DNA from: Pseudomonas sp. GM18
GTDB lineage: Bacteria > Pseudomonadota > Gammaproteobacteria > Pseudomonadales > Pseudomonadaceae
Length of the DNA stretch: 43,034 nt
NCBI RefSeq assembly: GCF_000282195.1
Contig: NZ_AKJT01000108.1
Span: forward strand, 1-43,034
Reading direction: 5' to 3'
The position numbers were made by a program, and so were the translations under genes. Under the pieces are notes generated by a model. That model was not told the DNA's origin. It saw nothing but the letters and a program-made list of their open reading frames with translations, and made no database searches. Of the stretch, positions 31,821-40,522 are shown piece by piece. Position 1 is the stretch's first letter. The number at the start of each line of letters is the position of its first letter.

Positions 31821-33596
31821 TCAAGCCGATGCCTGTCGGTATTTTTTCAGTCGATAGGCAAACTGCGCACGACTCAACCCCAGCAGTCGCGCGGCAGCGG
31901 CCAGATTGCCTTGGCTTTTTTGCAGCGCTTCATCGATCAGGCGCGACTCCAGTCCTTCAATGGAGAAGCCGTCTTCCAGACGAGCCAGGGTTTCCAGCAA
32001 GGCTGGGCGAGGCTGTGAGTCGGAGGGGCTGTGGTCGGTGGCGGCGAGGCTGCCATTGTCGTCCAGCGAGTACGCCTCCTGCGGCATCGGTTCGTTGCGA
32101 AACAGGTGGACCAGGTCGATGGCCTGGCCGTCTTCGCTGGCGATCAGGCCGCGCTCCACCAGGTTCTGCAATTCCCGTACGTTGCCGGGAAAGTCATAGC
32201 GCAACAACACCTTGAGTGCGCGCATGGTCAGGCCGGCGGGTTTGCGGCCGTAGGCCTGACAGAAGCGCCGCAGGAACGCGTTGACCAGCAATGGAATGTC
32301 GTCGCGACGTTCGCGCAGTGGCGGCAGCATGATGGGGTAGACATTCAGCCGGTAGAACAAGTCTTCGCGAAAGTCTCCGGCCGCCACGGCTTTGCGCAGG
32401 TCGACATTGGTGGCCGCCACCACCCGGACGTCGACCTTGATGGGCTGGCCACCGCCGATGCGCTCGATCTCCCGCTCCTGCAATGCACGCAGCAACTTGC
32501 CTTGGCCCGGCAGGCTGAGACTGGCGATTTCGTCGAGAAACAGGGTGCCGCCCTGGGCGCGTTCGAAGCGTCCGGGGCGCGAATGGGTCGCGCCGGTGTA
32601 GGCGCCACGCTCGACACCGAACAGTTCAGCCTCGATCAGATTATCCGGGATGGCGGCGCAGTTGAGCGCCACGAAAGGTGCTTGATGGCGCGGGCTGAAC
32701 TGATGCAACTGACGGGCGAACAACTCTTTGCCGACCCCGGACTCGCCGCTGAACAACACTGTGGCGGGCGTCGGCGCTACGCGCTGCAAGGCGAGGGTAG
32801 CGGCATTGAAGGCCGCGCTGGCGCCAATGGGTTTTTGCCCGCCGGGTATTTCGCTGTCGTCTTCCAGGGGGGCGGACGCAGGGGTTGAGCGCTGACTGGG
32901 GACGACGCTGGAGGGCGAGGCGGTGAGATAGCTGAGGTCCTGTTCGACATCGCCCCATTGCTCGGCGGTCTTGCCGATCACCCGGCAGCTCTCATGGCCC
33001 ATGCCCCGGCATTCGGTCTCGCGGAAGATCACCAGACGGCCGAACAGCCCGCTGACGTAGCCGATGGCATAGCCCAGTTCAGTCCAGCACACCGGATCCT
33101 GACCGATGCCGAAGGCGGCGATATGTTCATCGGCCTCACAGGAATGGTGCCAGAGGAATTCACCTTCGTAGAAGCCGGAGTCGGCGTCGAATTTGAAGTG
33201 CAGGGGCTCGACCTTGGTCATTCCTTCGAGTGTATGCAGACGCGTGCCGGCCGAGAAAACTGCCGCGGCGTCGGCGTCTGGCCAGCGCTCGCGGATCAAT
33301 CGCGCATCGCGTGCGCCGGAGAGATAGCCGGTGCGGGTAAACAGGCCACGGGTCTGTTCCAGTCCCTGGCGCTCGATAATTTCGCGTCGCAGTGCGCCGA
33401 AAGATGAGCTGTGCAATAGCAGCATGCGCTGGTCGTTGAGCCAGATACGTCCGTCAACAGGGGAAAAGAACAGGCATTCGGTCAACTCGGCCAGGGTTGG
33501 TGAGTTGCCTTCGGCCAATTGGGTACTGTCTCCTCGGGGCGAGAAATGCTCCTCCTGCACCGCGAGATGAGGAAGCAGCGAATGGGGATTGTTCAT
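31821..33596 (-). CDS. XylR/DmpR-type sigma-54 transcriptional activator
   Basis: 591 residues in three parts. An N-terminal XylR_N/V4R sensor (about 35-210; cysteines at 170, 196 and 204 in the V4R part, near FRETECRGMGHESC) binds aromatic effectors in this family. The AAA+ domain has Walker A GESGVGKE (284-291), the sigma-54 contact loop GAYTGA (331-336, a Tyr variant of GAFTGA) and Walker B TLFLDE (351-356). A Fis-type helix-turn-helix ends it (SQGNLAAAARLLGLSRAQFAYRLKK). It is divergent from the aldehyde dehydrogenase gene, which has a near-consensus sigma-54 promoter, so it should activate that operon, like AreR or XylR systems for aromatic alcohols. Confidence 0.9.
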   Translation of the reverse strand: MNNPHSLLPHLAVQEEHFSPRGDSTQLAEGNSPTLAELTECLFFSPVDGRIWLNDQRMLLLHSSSFGALRREIIERQGLEQTRGLFTRTGYLSGARDARLIRERWPDADAAAVFSAGTRLHTLEGMTKVEPLHFKFDADSGFYEGEFLWHHSCEADEHIAAFGIGQDPVCWTELGYAIGYVSGLFGRLVIFRETECRGMGHESCRVIGKTAEQWGDVEQDLSYLTASPSSVVPSQRSTPASAPLEDDSEIPGGQKPIGASAAFNAATLALQRVAPTPATVLFSGESGVGKELFARQLHQFSPRHQAPFVALNCAAIPDNLIEAELFGVERGAYTGATHSRPGRFERAQGGTLFLDEIASLSLPGQGKLLRALQEREIERIGGGQPIKVDVRVVAATNVDLRKAVAAGDFREDLFYRLNVYPIMLPPLRERRDDIPLLVNAFLRRFCQAYGRKPAGLTMRALKVLLRYDFPGNVRELQNLVERGLIASEDGQAIDLVHLFRNEPMPQEAYSLDDNGSLAATDHSPSDSQPRPALLETLARLEDGFSIEGLESRLIDEALQKSQGNLAAAARLLGLSRAQFAYRLKKYRQASA

Positions 33597-33620
33597 TGTT
33601 ATGCCCCTGAGCGAGTCGAC

Positions 33621-33663
33621 TGATCGAAATGATCAATCAGCAAAACAGTTATTAAACATAACT
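33621..33663. promoter_or_regulatory. two inverted repeats, enhancer-site candidates
   Basis: TGATC-GAAAT-GATCA (33621-33635) resembles the XylR site TTGATCAATTGATCAA but with a 5-nt centre. AGTTAT-TAAAC-ATAACT (33647-33663) has the same 5-nt spacing. They lie about 140-180 nt upstream of the predicted start of the aldehyde dehydrogenase transcript, a normal enhancer distance, and just upstream of the activator gene, so autoregulation is possible. Confidence 0.5.
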
Positions 33664-33777
33664 TTATCATTTGGACAATAGGCGAGCTGCCAAGCACCTT
33701 GGCCTATTCACAAGCGCCCCTCTAAAGCCCGCAGGCCAGAGCCTTCGCCACCTGAAATGCGGCACAACGCAGGAAGT

Positions 33778-33793
33778 CGGCACAGCCCTTGCT
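33778..33793 (+). promoter_or_regulatory. sigma-54 promoter for the aldehyde dehydrogenase operon
   Basis: CGGCAC-AGCCC-TTGCT differs from TGGCAC-N5-TTGCW in one base only, with exact GG-N10-GC spacing. Predicted start near 33803, 76 nt before the ATG at 33879. It lies between the enhancer-like repeats and the first gene of the operon, beside a sigma-54 activator gene. Confidence 0.8.
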
Positions 33794-33878
33794 CTACTGC
33801 TTTCACCACGCAGACGCTTTGCATCGTTTTAGCAAGGCCGCGTCAGGCAATGACAAACATAAGAGCCGGGAGACCGAA

Positions 33879-35354
33879 ATGTCGGTAAGTGAACCATCTG
33901 ATTTTCTGCGGGACGAGCCATGGCGTGAACGCATCTTCAATGGCGACTGGCTACGTCCATTGGGCGGCAGCCATAGCGTCATCGAACCGGCCACCGGCGA
34001 GGTGTTGACCGTCACCGGTTTGGCTGATGCTGCGGACATCGCGTTTGCCAGCCTGAACGCCGCTCGTGTTCAACCGGCCTGGGCGGCATTGGGGCCACGG
34101 GAACGCGCAGAGATCTTTCGTAAAGCTGCCGCACTGGCCCAGCAACACATTGCCGAACTGGCGTTGTACATCGCCCGGGAAAGCGGCGGCAGCCTGTTCA
34201 AGGGTGAACATGAGGTCCGCGAGGCGATCGTGTTGCTGCATCAGGCGGCCGGGCTGCTGTCGCAACCCCATGGTCTGGTTCTGCCGAGCGAAGCGGGGCG
34301 CTTGTCCTATGCACGCCGCTTGCCCCATGGCGTGGTCGGGGTGATCTCGCCGTTCAACTTCCCGCTGGTGCTGTCCCTGCGTTCGGTGGCGCCGGCGCTG
34401 GCGGCGGGCAATGCCGTGGTGCTCAAGCCCGATCCGCAGACCCCGGTCAGTGGCGGTTTCATCATTGCTCGGTTGTTCGAGGCGGCCGGTCTGCCCAAGG
34501 GGTTGTTGCAGGTGTTGCCGGGGGCCGCAGCGGCCGGTGAGGCGCTGTGCCGCGACCCGCATGTGCGGATGATCGCGTTCACCGGCTCCACCGCTGCGGG
34601 GCGCAAGGTCGCGGAGCTGGCCGGGCGTCATCTGAAAAAAGTCGCCCTGGAGCTGGGCGGCAAGAACTCGTTGATCGTGCTCGAAGATGCCGATCTCGAA
34701 CTGGCGGCCAGCAATGCCGCCTGGGGGGCCTGGCTGCATCAGGGCCAGATCTGCATGGCTACGGGACGCATCCTGGCCCATGAGTCGATTGCGCAAGAGC
34801 TGGTCCGTCGGCTGGCAGAAAAGGCACGGGCAATCACGGTCGGTAATGCCGCTCGCGGCGAGGCGGTGCTGGGGCCGCTGATCAACAAGCACCAGTTGTT
34901 GCGAGTGCATGAAATCGTCACGGAGAGCGTGGCGGCCGGGGCAACGCTGGAAGCCGGCGGCGAGTTTGAACGGCTCTTCTACCAACCCACAGTACTTTCC
35001 GGCGTGCGCCCCGGCATGCGCGCATTCGACGAGGAAATCTTTGGCCCGGTGGCCACAGTGGTGAGCTTTGCCAGCGACGATGAGGCCATCGACCTGGCCA
35101 ACCGCACCGAGTATGGCTTGTCCGCCGGGATCATTTCGCCTTCGGTCGGGCACGCGATGGCGATGGGCGAGCAACTCAATTGCGGTCTGCTGCACATCAA
35201 CGACCAGACGGTGGCCGACGAATGCATCAATCCCTTCGGCGGACGTGGCAGCTCAGGAAATGCCGGCAGCGTTGGCGGCCCGGCCGACTGGGATGAATAC
35301 ACCCAATGGCAATGGGTGACGGTCAAGGATAAGGCGCCGTGTTACCCGTTCTGA
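33879..35354 (+). CDS. aldehyde dehydrogenase, benzaldehyde dehydrogenase-like
   Basis: 491 residues of the NAD(P)-dependent ALDH superfamily. Cofactor motif FTGSTAAGRKV, general base Glu in LELGGKNS (about residue 258), catalytic Cys in GQICMATGR (about residue 292), and the late EEIFGPVATVV block. HINDQTVADECINPFGGRGSSG is typical of the benzaldehyde/vanillin dehydrogenase branch (XylC, AreC, Vdh). It would oxidise the aldehyde made by the SDR encoded next to the acid. First gene after the sigma-54 promoter. Start ATG 33879 has a purine-rich GGGAGACC before it. Confidence 0.88.
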   Translation: MSVSEPSDFLRDEPWRERIFNGDWLRPLGGSHSVIEPATGEVLTVTGLADAADIAFASLNAARVQPAWAALGPRERAEIFRKAAALAQQHIAELALYIARESGGSLFKGEHEVREAIVLLHQAAGLLSQPHGLVLPSEAGRLSYARRLPHGVVGVISPFNFPLVLSLRSVAPALAAGNAVVLKPDPQTPVSGGFIIARLFEAAGLPKGLLQVLPGAAAAGEALCRDPHVRMIAFTGSTAAGRKVAELAGRHLKKVALELGGKNSLIVLEDADLELAASNAAWGAWLHQGQICMATGRILAHESIAQELVRRLAEKARAITVGNAARGEAVLGPLINKHQLLRVHEIVTESVAAGATLEAGGEFERLFYQPTVLSGVRPGMRAFDEEIFGPVATVVSFASDDEAIDLANRTEYGLSAGIISPSVGHAMAMGEQLNCGLLHINDQTVADECINPFGGRGSSGNAGSVGGPADWDEYTQWQWVTVKDKAPCYPF

Positions 35355-35427
35355 CGGGCCGGTCTTTTACCGGGTCGACAAGGCAGGTCGGCCCACCGAG
35401 TACACAAAAATAATAAGAGGACTCAAC

Positions 35428-36195
35428 ATGAAACTCGACAACAAGATTGTGCTGGTGACCGGCGTCTCATCGGGTATCGGCGCCGCCACGGCAAGCCTGC
35501 TGCGCAGCCACGGCGCTCAGGTGATTGGCGTGGACCTGAAGGCTCCACACATGACCCTGGACGGTTTTGTCCAGGGCGATCTGAGCAGTGCAGAGAACAT
35601 CGACCGGCTGTTGGCGCAGTTACCGGCGCAGATCGACAGCCTGTGCAATATCGCCGGGGTGCCGGGCACTGCAAACCCGCAACTGCTGGCGCGGGTCAAC
35701 TACCTGGGATTGCGCCACTTGAGCAGCGCGTTGCTGCCACGCATCAACGCTGGCGGCAGCATCGTCAATATCGCCTCGATCCTCGGCGCCGAGTGGCCGT
35801 TACGTCTGGAACAGCACAAGGCGTTGGCGCGCATCGAAGGTTTCGCCGCCGGGCAAGCCTGGCTGGCCGAACACCCGGTACCGGACCAGACCTGCTACCA
35901 GTATTTCAAGGAAGCCTTGATCGTCTGGAATTACCTGCAGGCCCAACCCTGGTTTCTTGAACATTCGGTACGCATGAACAGCGTCGCGCCAGGTCCGGTT
36001 TTCACGCCGATCCTCGGCGACTTCGTGAGCATGCTCGGTGAGGCCCGAACCCAGGCCGATGCCCATCGTATGAAACGCCCCGGTTATGCCGATGAGGTGG
36101 CGGCGGTGATCGCTTTCCTGTGTGCCGACGAGTCGCGCTGGATCAACGGCGTCAACCTGGCAGTCGATGGCGGGTTGGCCTCCACCTACATCTGA
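35428..36195 (+). CDS. SDR, coniferyl-alcohol dehydrogenase-like
   Basis: 255 residues. Cofactor motif TGVSSGIGAATA (11-22), GVDLKAP after strand 2, CNIAGVPG in place of NNAG, and active-site Tyr157/Lys161 (CYQYFKEALIVW). The unusual ATASLLRSHGAQVIGVDLK start, and the long insert before the catalytic Tyr, match coniferyl-alcohol dehydrogenase (CalA) and 3-alpha-hydroxysteroid dehydrogenase-like SDRs. AGAGGA lies before the ATG. Paired with the ALDH it would convert a benzylic or cinnamyl alcohol to aldehyde and acid; the actual alcohol is inferred, not shown. Confidence 0.85.
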   Translation: MKLDNKIVLVTGVSSGIGAATASLLRSHGAQVIGVDLKAPHMTLDGFVQGDLSSAENIDRLLAQLPAQIDSLCNIAGVPGTANPQLLARVNYLGLRHLSSALLPRINAGGSIVNIASILGAEWPLRLEQHKALARIEGFAAGQAWLAEHPVPDQTCYQYFKEALIVWNYLQAQPWFLEHSVRMNSVAPGPVFTPILGDFVSMLGEARTQADAHRMKRPGYADEVAAVIAFLCADESRWINGVNLAVDGGLASTYI

Positions 36196-36212
36196 AATGC
36201 ACACCTGTAGAC

Positions 36213-36228
36213 AGCGGCGCAAGCCGCT
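36213..36228. other. short intercistronic hairpin
   Basis: AGCGGC (36213-36218), loop GCAA, GCCGCT (36223-36228), 18 nt after the SDR stop. Weak and without a T run; more likely an mRNA stabiliser than a terminator. Confidence 0.3.
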
Positions 36229-36274
36229 ACCTGTGGCGAAGCCATGCCAAAAATAAAAATAATGAGGAGCGTCC

Positions 36275-37921
36275 ATGGACATTAAACGTTGCTTTCGTTT
36301 CAAACATTGCACCCTGTTCCTGGCGTTATGCAGCGCCGGTGTGATGGTCGAAAGGGTCGAGGCCATGCAAATGGACCTTGGTGATTCCGACTGGAAACTG
36401 CGTTGGGACAACACCATCAAGTACAGCCAGGCCTGGCGCCTGCAGGGGCAGGACAGCCGATTGGTCAACGCGCCGACCGCCAACGGTCTGTACCCCTCGA
36501 TCCAGAGTCAGGGCGATAAAAACTTCAGCAGTGGCCTGGTCTCCAATCGTCTGGACCTGTTTTCCGAAATGGACCTCAGCCGGCAAAACTATGGGCTGCG
36601 CGTGAGCGGCGCGGCCTGGTACGACGATATCTACAACCAGGACACCGACAGCAGCGAGCAAACGTATTTCCTCAGCGAAACCCGCAAGCTCCATGGTCGC
36701 GACGCGGAAATTCTCGACGCCTTTGTGTTCCTGCGCGGTGACCTCGGTGAAGACTCCCAGGGCGTGATGCGTCTGGGCCGACACAGCCTGATCTACGGCG
36801 AAAGCCTGTTCTACGGTGGCAACGGCATTGCCAATGCCCAGGGTCCGACCGATGTGGTCAAGTTGCTCAGCGTGCCGGGGACCCAGTTCAAGGAGATCCT
36901 GCGTCCGGTCAATCAGATCTCCGGGCAGTTGCAGATCAACCCGCAGCTGTCGGTGGGCGCTTACTACCAGTTCGAGTGGGAACGTTCCAATGTGCCCGGC
37001 GCCGGCAGCTACCTGAGCGATGTCGATGCCATCGGTCACGGCAGCGGTTCGCTGCGCGAAGTGTTCGGCAACGACACGGTGAATGGCGGCGATTTGAAAC
37101 CGCGAAATTCGGGGCAGGGCGGTATGCAGATCCGCTTCAAACCGACCGGCACCGAGCTGGAGCTGGGTTTCTACGCTGCGCAGTATCACGACAAAACCCC
37201 GACCGGCCTGTACGCCTACCTCGACGGTGCGGCTGCGGCGGCCACCGGGCTGCCAATCCTCAGTTCTTATCGTCAGGTCTACGCCGAAGACATCAAGACT
37301 GCCGGCGTCAGCTTCTCCACCGCTTATGGGCCGTTCAACTTTGCCGGTGAAACCTCCGTGCGCTGGAATGCGCCGCTGGTGAGCAATCTGCAAGTGGTGA
37401 CCCCTGGCACGGCGGCCGATGGCGGCGATGATGCCCTGTTTGCCAGGGGTAAAACCGCTCACGCCAACCTGTCGGCGATTTACCTGTTATCGCCCACCGC
37501 ATTTTGGGACGGCGGCTCGGCACTGGCCGAATTGGCCTGGAACCGCACCCTGAGCGTGACCGAGAACGCCGCCGCACTGGACTCCAACACCACCCGCGAT
37601 GCCACGGCGCTGCGGGTATTGGTGGAGCCGGCGTACTTCCAGATTGTCGACGGGATCGACCTGACCGTGCCGATCGGCATGGGTGTGGTACTCGATGGGC
37701 GCTCTTCGGCGGTCAACAAATCGGGCTTCGGCAATACCCATTCCGGCGACTGGAGTGTCGGGCTCAAGGCCACTTACTTGCAGCGCTGGGATGTCGGGCT
37801 GAACTACGTGAACTTCTTCGGCGCCCCGAAAGCCGGGCTGCGCGAGGACGGCAATTTCAGTTACGGGCAGTCGTTGGCCGACCGCGACTTCGTCTCGCTC
37901 TACGTGAAAACCTCATTCTAA
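36275..37921 (+). CDS. DUF1302 outer-membrane protein
   Basis: 548 residues. After an N-terminal signal-like segment (HCTLFLALCSAGVMVERVEA) the mature protein opens DSDWKLRWDNTIKYSQAWR and continues with alternating barrel-like strands (GLRVSGAAWYDDIYNQ, GVMRLGRHSLIYGESLFYG, LSVGAYYQFEWERS), ending FVSLYVKTSF, an outer-membrane C-terminus. This is the DUF1302 family, almost always encoded next to DUF1329 as here. GAGGAG precedes ATG 36275. Its role is not established; uptake or export of hydrophobic substrates is suspected from context. Confidence 0.87.
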   Translation: MDIKRCFRFKHCTLFLALCSAGVMVERVEAMQMDLGDSDWKLRWDNTIKYSQAWRLQGQDSRLVNAPTANGLYPSIQSQGDKNFSSGLVSNRLDLFSEMDLSRQNYGLRVSGAAWYDDIYNQDTDSSEQTYFLSETRKLHGRDAEILDAFVFLRGDLGEDSQGVMRLGRHSLIYGESLFYGGNGIANAQGPTDVVKLLSVPGTQFKEILRPVNQISGQLQINPQLSVGAYYQFEWERSNVPGAGSYLSDVDAIGHGSGSLREVFGNDTVNGGDLKPRNSGQGGMQIRFKPTGTELELGFYAAQYHDKTPTGLYAYLDGAAAAATGLPILSSYRQVYAEDIKTAGVSFSTAYGPFNFAGETSVRWNAPLVSNLQVVTPGTAADGGDDALFARGKTAHANLSAIYLLSPTAFWDGGSALAELAWNRTLSVTENAAALDSNTTRDATALRVLVEPAYFQIVDGIDLTVPIGMGVVLDGRSSAVNKSGFGNTHSGDWSVGLKATYLQRWDVGLNYVNFFGAPKAGLREDGNFSYGQSLADRDFVSLYVKTSF

Positions 37922-37936
37922 TAAGGTGGATTCGCC

Positions 37937-39298
37937 ATGCAGAACAAAGCATTTCTCAACACTTGCGTCCTCACCCTGGCCCTTGCTGGCATGAGTCTGG
38001 CGCAGGCGACGGTGTCGCCTGAGCAGGCTGCACGTTTGAAGTCTGAACTGACACCCCTTGGTGGCGAGCGCGCCGGCAATGCCGATGGCAGCATCCCGGC
38101 CTGGCAGGGCGGTTACACCAAGGTCGCGCCGGGCTACAAGCCGGGTGACAAACGTCCCGATCCATTTGCCGGCGAGAAACCGCTGTATTCGATCAAGGCC
38201 TCGAACATGGAGCAGTACGCCAGCGAACTGGCCGAAGGTACCAAACTGCTGCTGAAGAAATACCCGGACTATCGTCTGGACGTGTACCCGACCCATCGCT
38301 CGGCGGCAGCCCCGCAATGGGTCTATGACAACACCGGCAAGAATGCCACCCGCGCCACGCTGGATGTGGCGAGCGAGAAAGTCGCCGGCGCCTATGGCGG
38401 CATCCCGTTCCCGATCCCGGAAAACGGTACGCAGGTGCTGTGGAACTATCGGTTGTCCTGGCAGGGCGGCGACACCATCAGCTCGCCATTCGATACCTGG
38501 CTGATGACCGCCGGCGGCAAGAAAGTCCAGGCGACCCGAGCCCAGTACACCTACCAGTTTCCCTACTACGTCGAAGGCGGCAGCCTGGAAAACTTTTCCG
38601 GCAAGTACCTGGTGGGCAAGCTGCTGACCGAGTTGCCGTCGTCCAAGGCCGGTGAAGACCTGATGACCCATTGGGACCTGGACCCGGCCAACCGTGCGGC
38701 CTGGCAGTATCTGGTCGGTCAGCGCCGGGTGCGTCGGGCGCCGAACATCGCCTACGACACTCCGGACTTCGTGACCTCGGGGGTCGGTCTGTTCGACGAA
38801 GCGTTCATGCTGTTCGGGCCTACCGATCGCTATGACCTCAAGCTGATGGGCAAGAAAGAACTGATCGTCGCCTACAACAATAACCGCGCCGCCCTGGCCA
38901 AGAGCGACGACCTGGTCAAACAGAACTTCCTCAATCCTGATCTGGTGCGTTGGGAGAAGCATCGGGTGTGGGTGGTCGAGGCCACGCTCAAATCCGGCAA
39001 ACGCCATGTGGTGCCGCGTCGCACTTACTACATCGACGAAGACTCCTGGCAGATCCTGATGGCCGACGGGTATGACGCCCAAGGCAAACTCGGACGGCAG
39101 ATGTATTCGCTGACGCTGCTGGCGCCGGACCTGCCGGCCCTCACCGCGCAGGTCATGTGGGGCAGCTACAACCTCGACACCGGCGCCTACTTCCTCAACT
39201 CATCGAGCAACGATCTGGCGGTCCAGTACCAGAAGGTCGCGAAACCTTCGGCGTCCTATTTCACGCCGGATGCCATGGCCAACGAAAACATGCGTTGA
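37937..39298 (+). CDS. DUF1329 periplasmic/outer-membrane protein
   Basis: 453 residues with a signal peptide (ending MSLAQA). DUF1329 hallmarks: LTPLGGERAGNADGSIPAWQGG near the N-terminus, then PYYVEGGSLENFSGKYLVGK, WQYLVGQRRVRRAPNIAYDTPDF and RRTYYIDEDSWQILMADGYDAQGKL. The second half resembles LolA/LolB-like lipid-binding folds. It starts 15 nt after the DUF1302 stop with AAGGTGG upstream. The constant pairing with DUF1302 implies joint action at the outer membrane. Function unproven. Confidence 0.87.
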   Translation: MQNKAFLNTCVLTLALAGMSLAQATVSPEQAARLKSELTPLGGERAGNADGSIPAWQGGYTKVAPGYKPGDKRPDPFAGEKPLYSIKASNMEQYASELAEGTKLLLKKYPDYRLDVYPTHRSAAAPQWVYDNTGKNATRATLDVASEKVAGAYGGIPFPIPENGTQVLWNYRLSWQGGDTISSPFDTWLMTAGGKKVQATRAQYTYQFPYYVEGGSLENFSGKYLVGKLLTELPSSKAGEDLMTHWDLDPANRAAWQYLVGQRRVRRAPNIAYDTPDFVTSGVGLFDEAFMLFGPTDRYDLKLMGKKELIVAYNNNRAALAKSDDLVKQNFLNPDLVRWEKHRVWVVEATLKSGKRHVVPRRTYYIDEDSWQILMADGYDAQGKLGRQMYSLTLLAPDLPALTAQVMWGSYNLDTGAYFLNSSSNDLAVQYQKVAKPSASYFTPDAMANENMR

Positions 39299-39369
39299 AC
39301 CTGAGGGAGGCCGTGGCGGGTGAGGGTGCGCGCTGCGGTCGCCTGTGACTTTGCGAGTGGGATAAAGAC

Positions 39370-40470
39370 ATGATGGGGCAAAAACGCTATGCGGGCTTCG
39401 GCCTGCGCCGGGGCGCCTGCGTCCTGGCATTGGGTTTGATGGCGTGTGTGTTCAACGCCCAGGCGAGCACGTTTGCAGTACTGCAGCAGCCGGCACTGCC
39501 GACCGCCAAGGCCCAGCGCGCGGCATTGCTTGGGCTGACCCGGGCCGGCGAGCGTCTGGTGGCGGTCGGCGAGCGCGGGATCGTGCTGCTCTCGGATGAC
39601 GCTGGAATCCATTGGCGCCAGGCCAGTGTGCCGGTCAGCGTCAGCCTGACGGCGGTGCAATTCGTCGATGCCGAGCAGGGCTGGGCGGTCGGTCATCTGG
39701 GCGTGGTGTTGCACACCGAGGACGGTGGTGAAACCTGGCGCAAGCAACTCGACGGTGAACGCGCCGCCGCGCTGGCGGTGCAGGCCGCTGAGCGCGATGC
39801 CGATCAACCGGGCGGCGCCGGCAACCTGGCGCAGGCCCGGCAGATGCTCGACGACGGACCGGACAAACCGTTTCTCGACCTGTACTTCAGTGACCGCCTG
39901 CACGGCTACGTCGTTGGCGCCTACAACCAGATCTACCGTACCGACGACGGCGGGCGAAGCTGGCAGCCGTGGATGCAGCATGTGGACAATCCGCAGGGCC
40001 TGAACCTGTATGGCATCCGTGCCTCGGGCAACGATCTGCTGCTGGTGGGGGAGCGCGGTTTGCTGTTGCGTTCGACCGATGCCGGGCATTCATTCCAGGC
40101 CTTGAAGTCACCTTATGAAGGCAGCTTTTTCGGCTTGCTCGGCACTCGCGGTGGCGCCTTGATTGCCTACGGTTTGCGCGGTAACGCCTGGTGGTCCGAT
40201 GACCGTGGCGGCAGTTGGCGACGCCTCGACACCGGCATCGAATCAACACTGGCGAGCGCCATCGAACTGCGCGATGGCAGCCTGCTGTTGGCCAGCCAGG
40301 GCGGCGAACTTTTATTCAGCCATGACCAGGGTCGTAGCTTCGACAAACGCCAGAGCCGCAGCGGCGGCACTGTCGCGGCCGTGCAACAGGCGGCCGATGG
40401 CAGTCTGGCCAGCGTCGGTTTGAGCGGTGTGGCCGCTGACCAGGATCCACGAGCCTCTGGCAAACCTTGA
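39370..40470 (+). CDS. YCF48/BNR-like exported beta-propeller
   Basis: 366 residues with a signal peptide (LRRGACVLALGLMACVFNAQAS). YCF48/BNR-type repeats are plain: LLSDDAGIHWRQASV, VLHTEDGGETWRKQL, IYRTDDGGRSWQPWM, LLRSTDAGHSFQALK and WWSDDRGGSWRRLD. It follows DUF1329 by 71 nt and precedes the RND gene by 52 nt. In DUF1302-DUF1329-RND sets this protein may be an assembly or bridging factor; that is inference. A second ATG at 39373 is equally possible, and neither has a strong ribosome-binding site. Confidence 0.83.
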   Translation: MMGQKRYAGFGLRRGACVLALGLMACVFNAQASTFAVLQQPALPTAKAQRAALLGLTRAGERLVAVGERGIVLLSDDAGIHWRQASVPVSVSLTAVQFVDAEQGWAVGHLGVVLHTEDGGETWRKQLDGERAAALAVQAAERDADQPGGAGNLAQARQMLDDGPDKPFLDLYFSDRLHGYVVGAYNQIYRTDDGGRSWQPWMQHVDNPQGLNLYGIRASGNDLLLVGERGLLLRSTDAGHSFQALKSPYEGSFFGLLGTRGGALIAYGLRGNAWWSDDRGGSWRRLDTGIESTLASAIELRDGSLLLASQGGELLFSHDQGRSFDKRQSRSGGTVAAVQQAADGSLASVGLSGVAADQDPRASGKP

Positions 40471-40491
40471 ATATTCACGGTGTAGCGCTAT

Positions 40492-40505
40492 CGGGCCACG
40501 GCCCG
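40492..40505. other. short hairpin before the RND gene
   Basis: CGGGCC (40492-40497) and GGCCCG (40500-40505) with a 2-nt loop lie 17 nt before the TTG start of the RND gene, next to its Shine-Dalgarno AGGAG. It may tune translation. Confidence 0.3.
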
Positions 40506-40522
40506 TGCAACAGGAGTCAGAC

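Noticed and set aside
36229..36274. TGGCGAAGCCATGCC before the DUF1302 gene as a second sigma-54 promoter
   Set aside because: The GG to GC spacing is 9, not 10, so the -24/-12 geometry is wrong.
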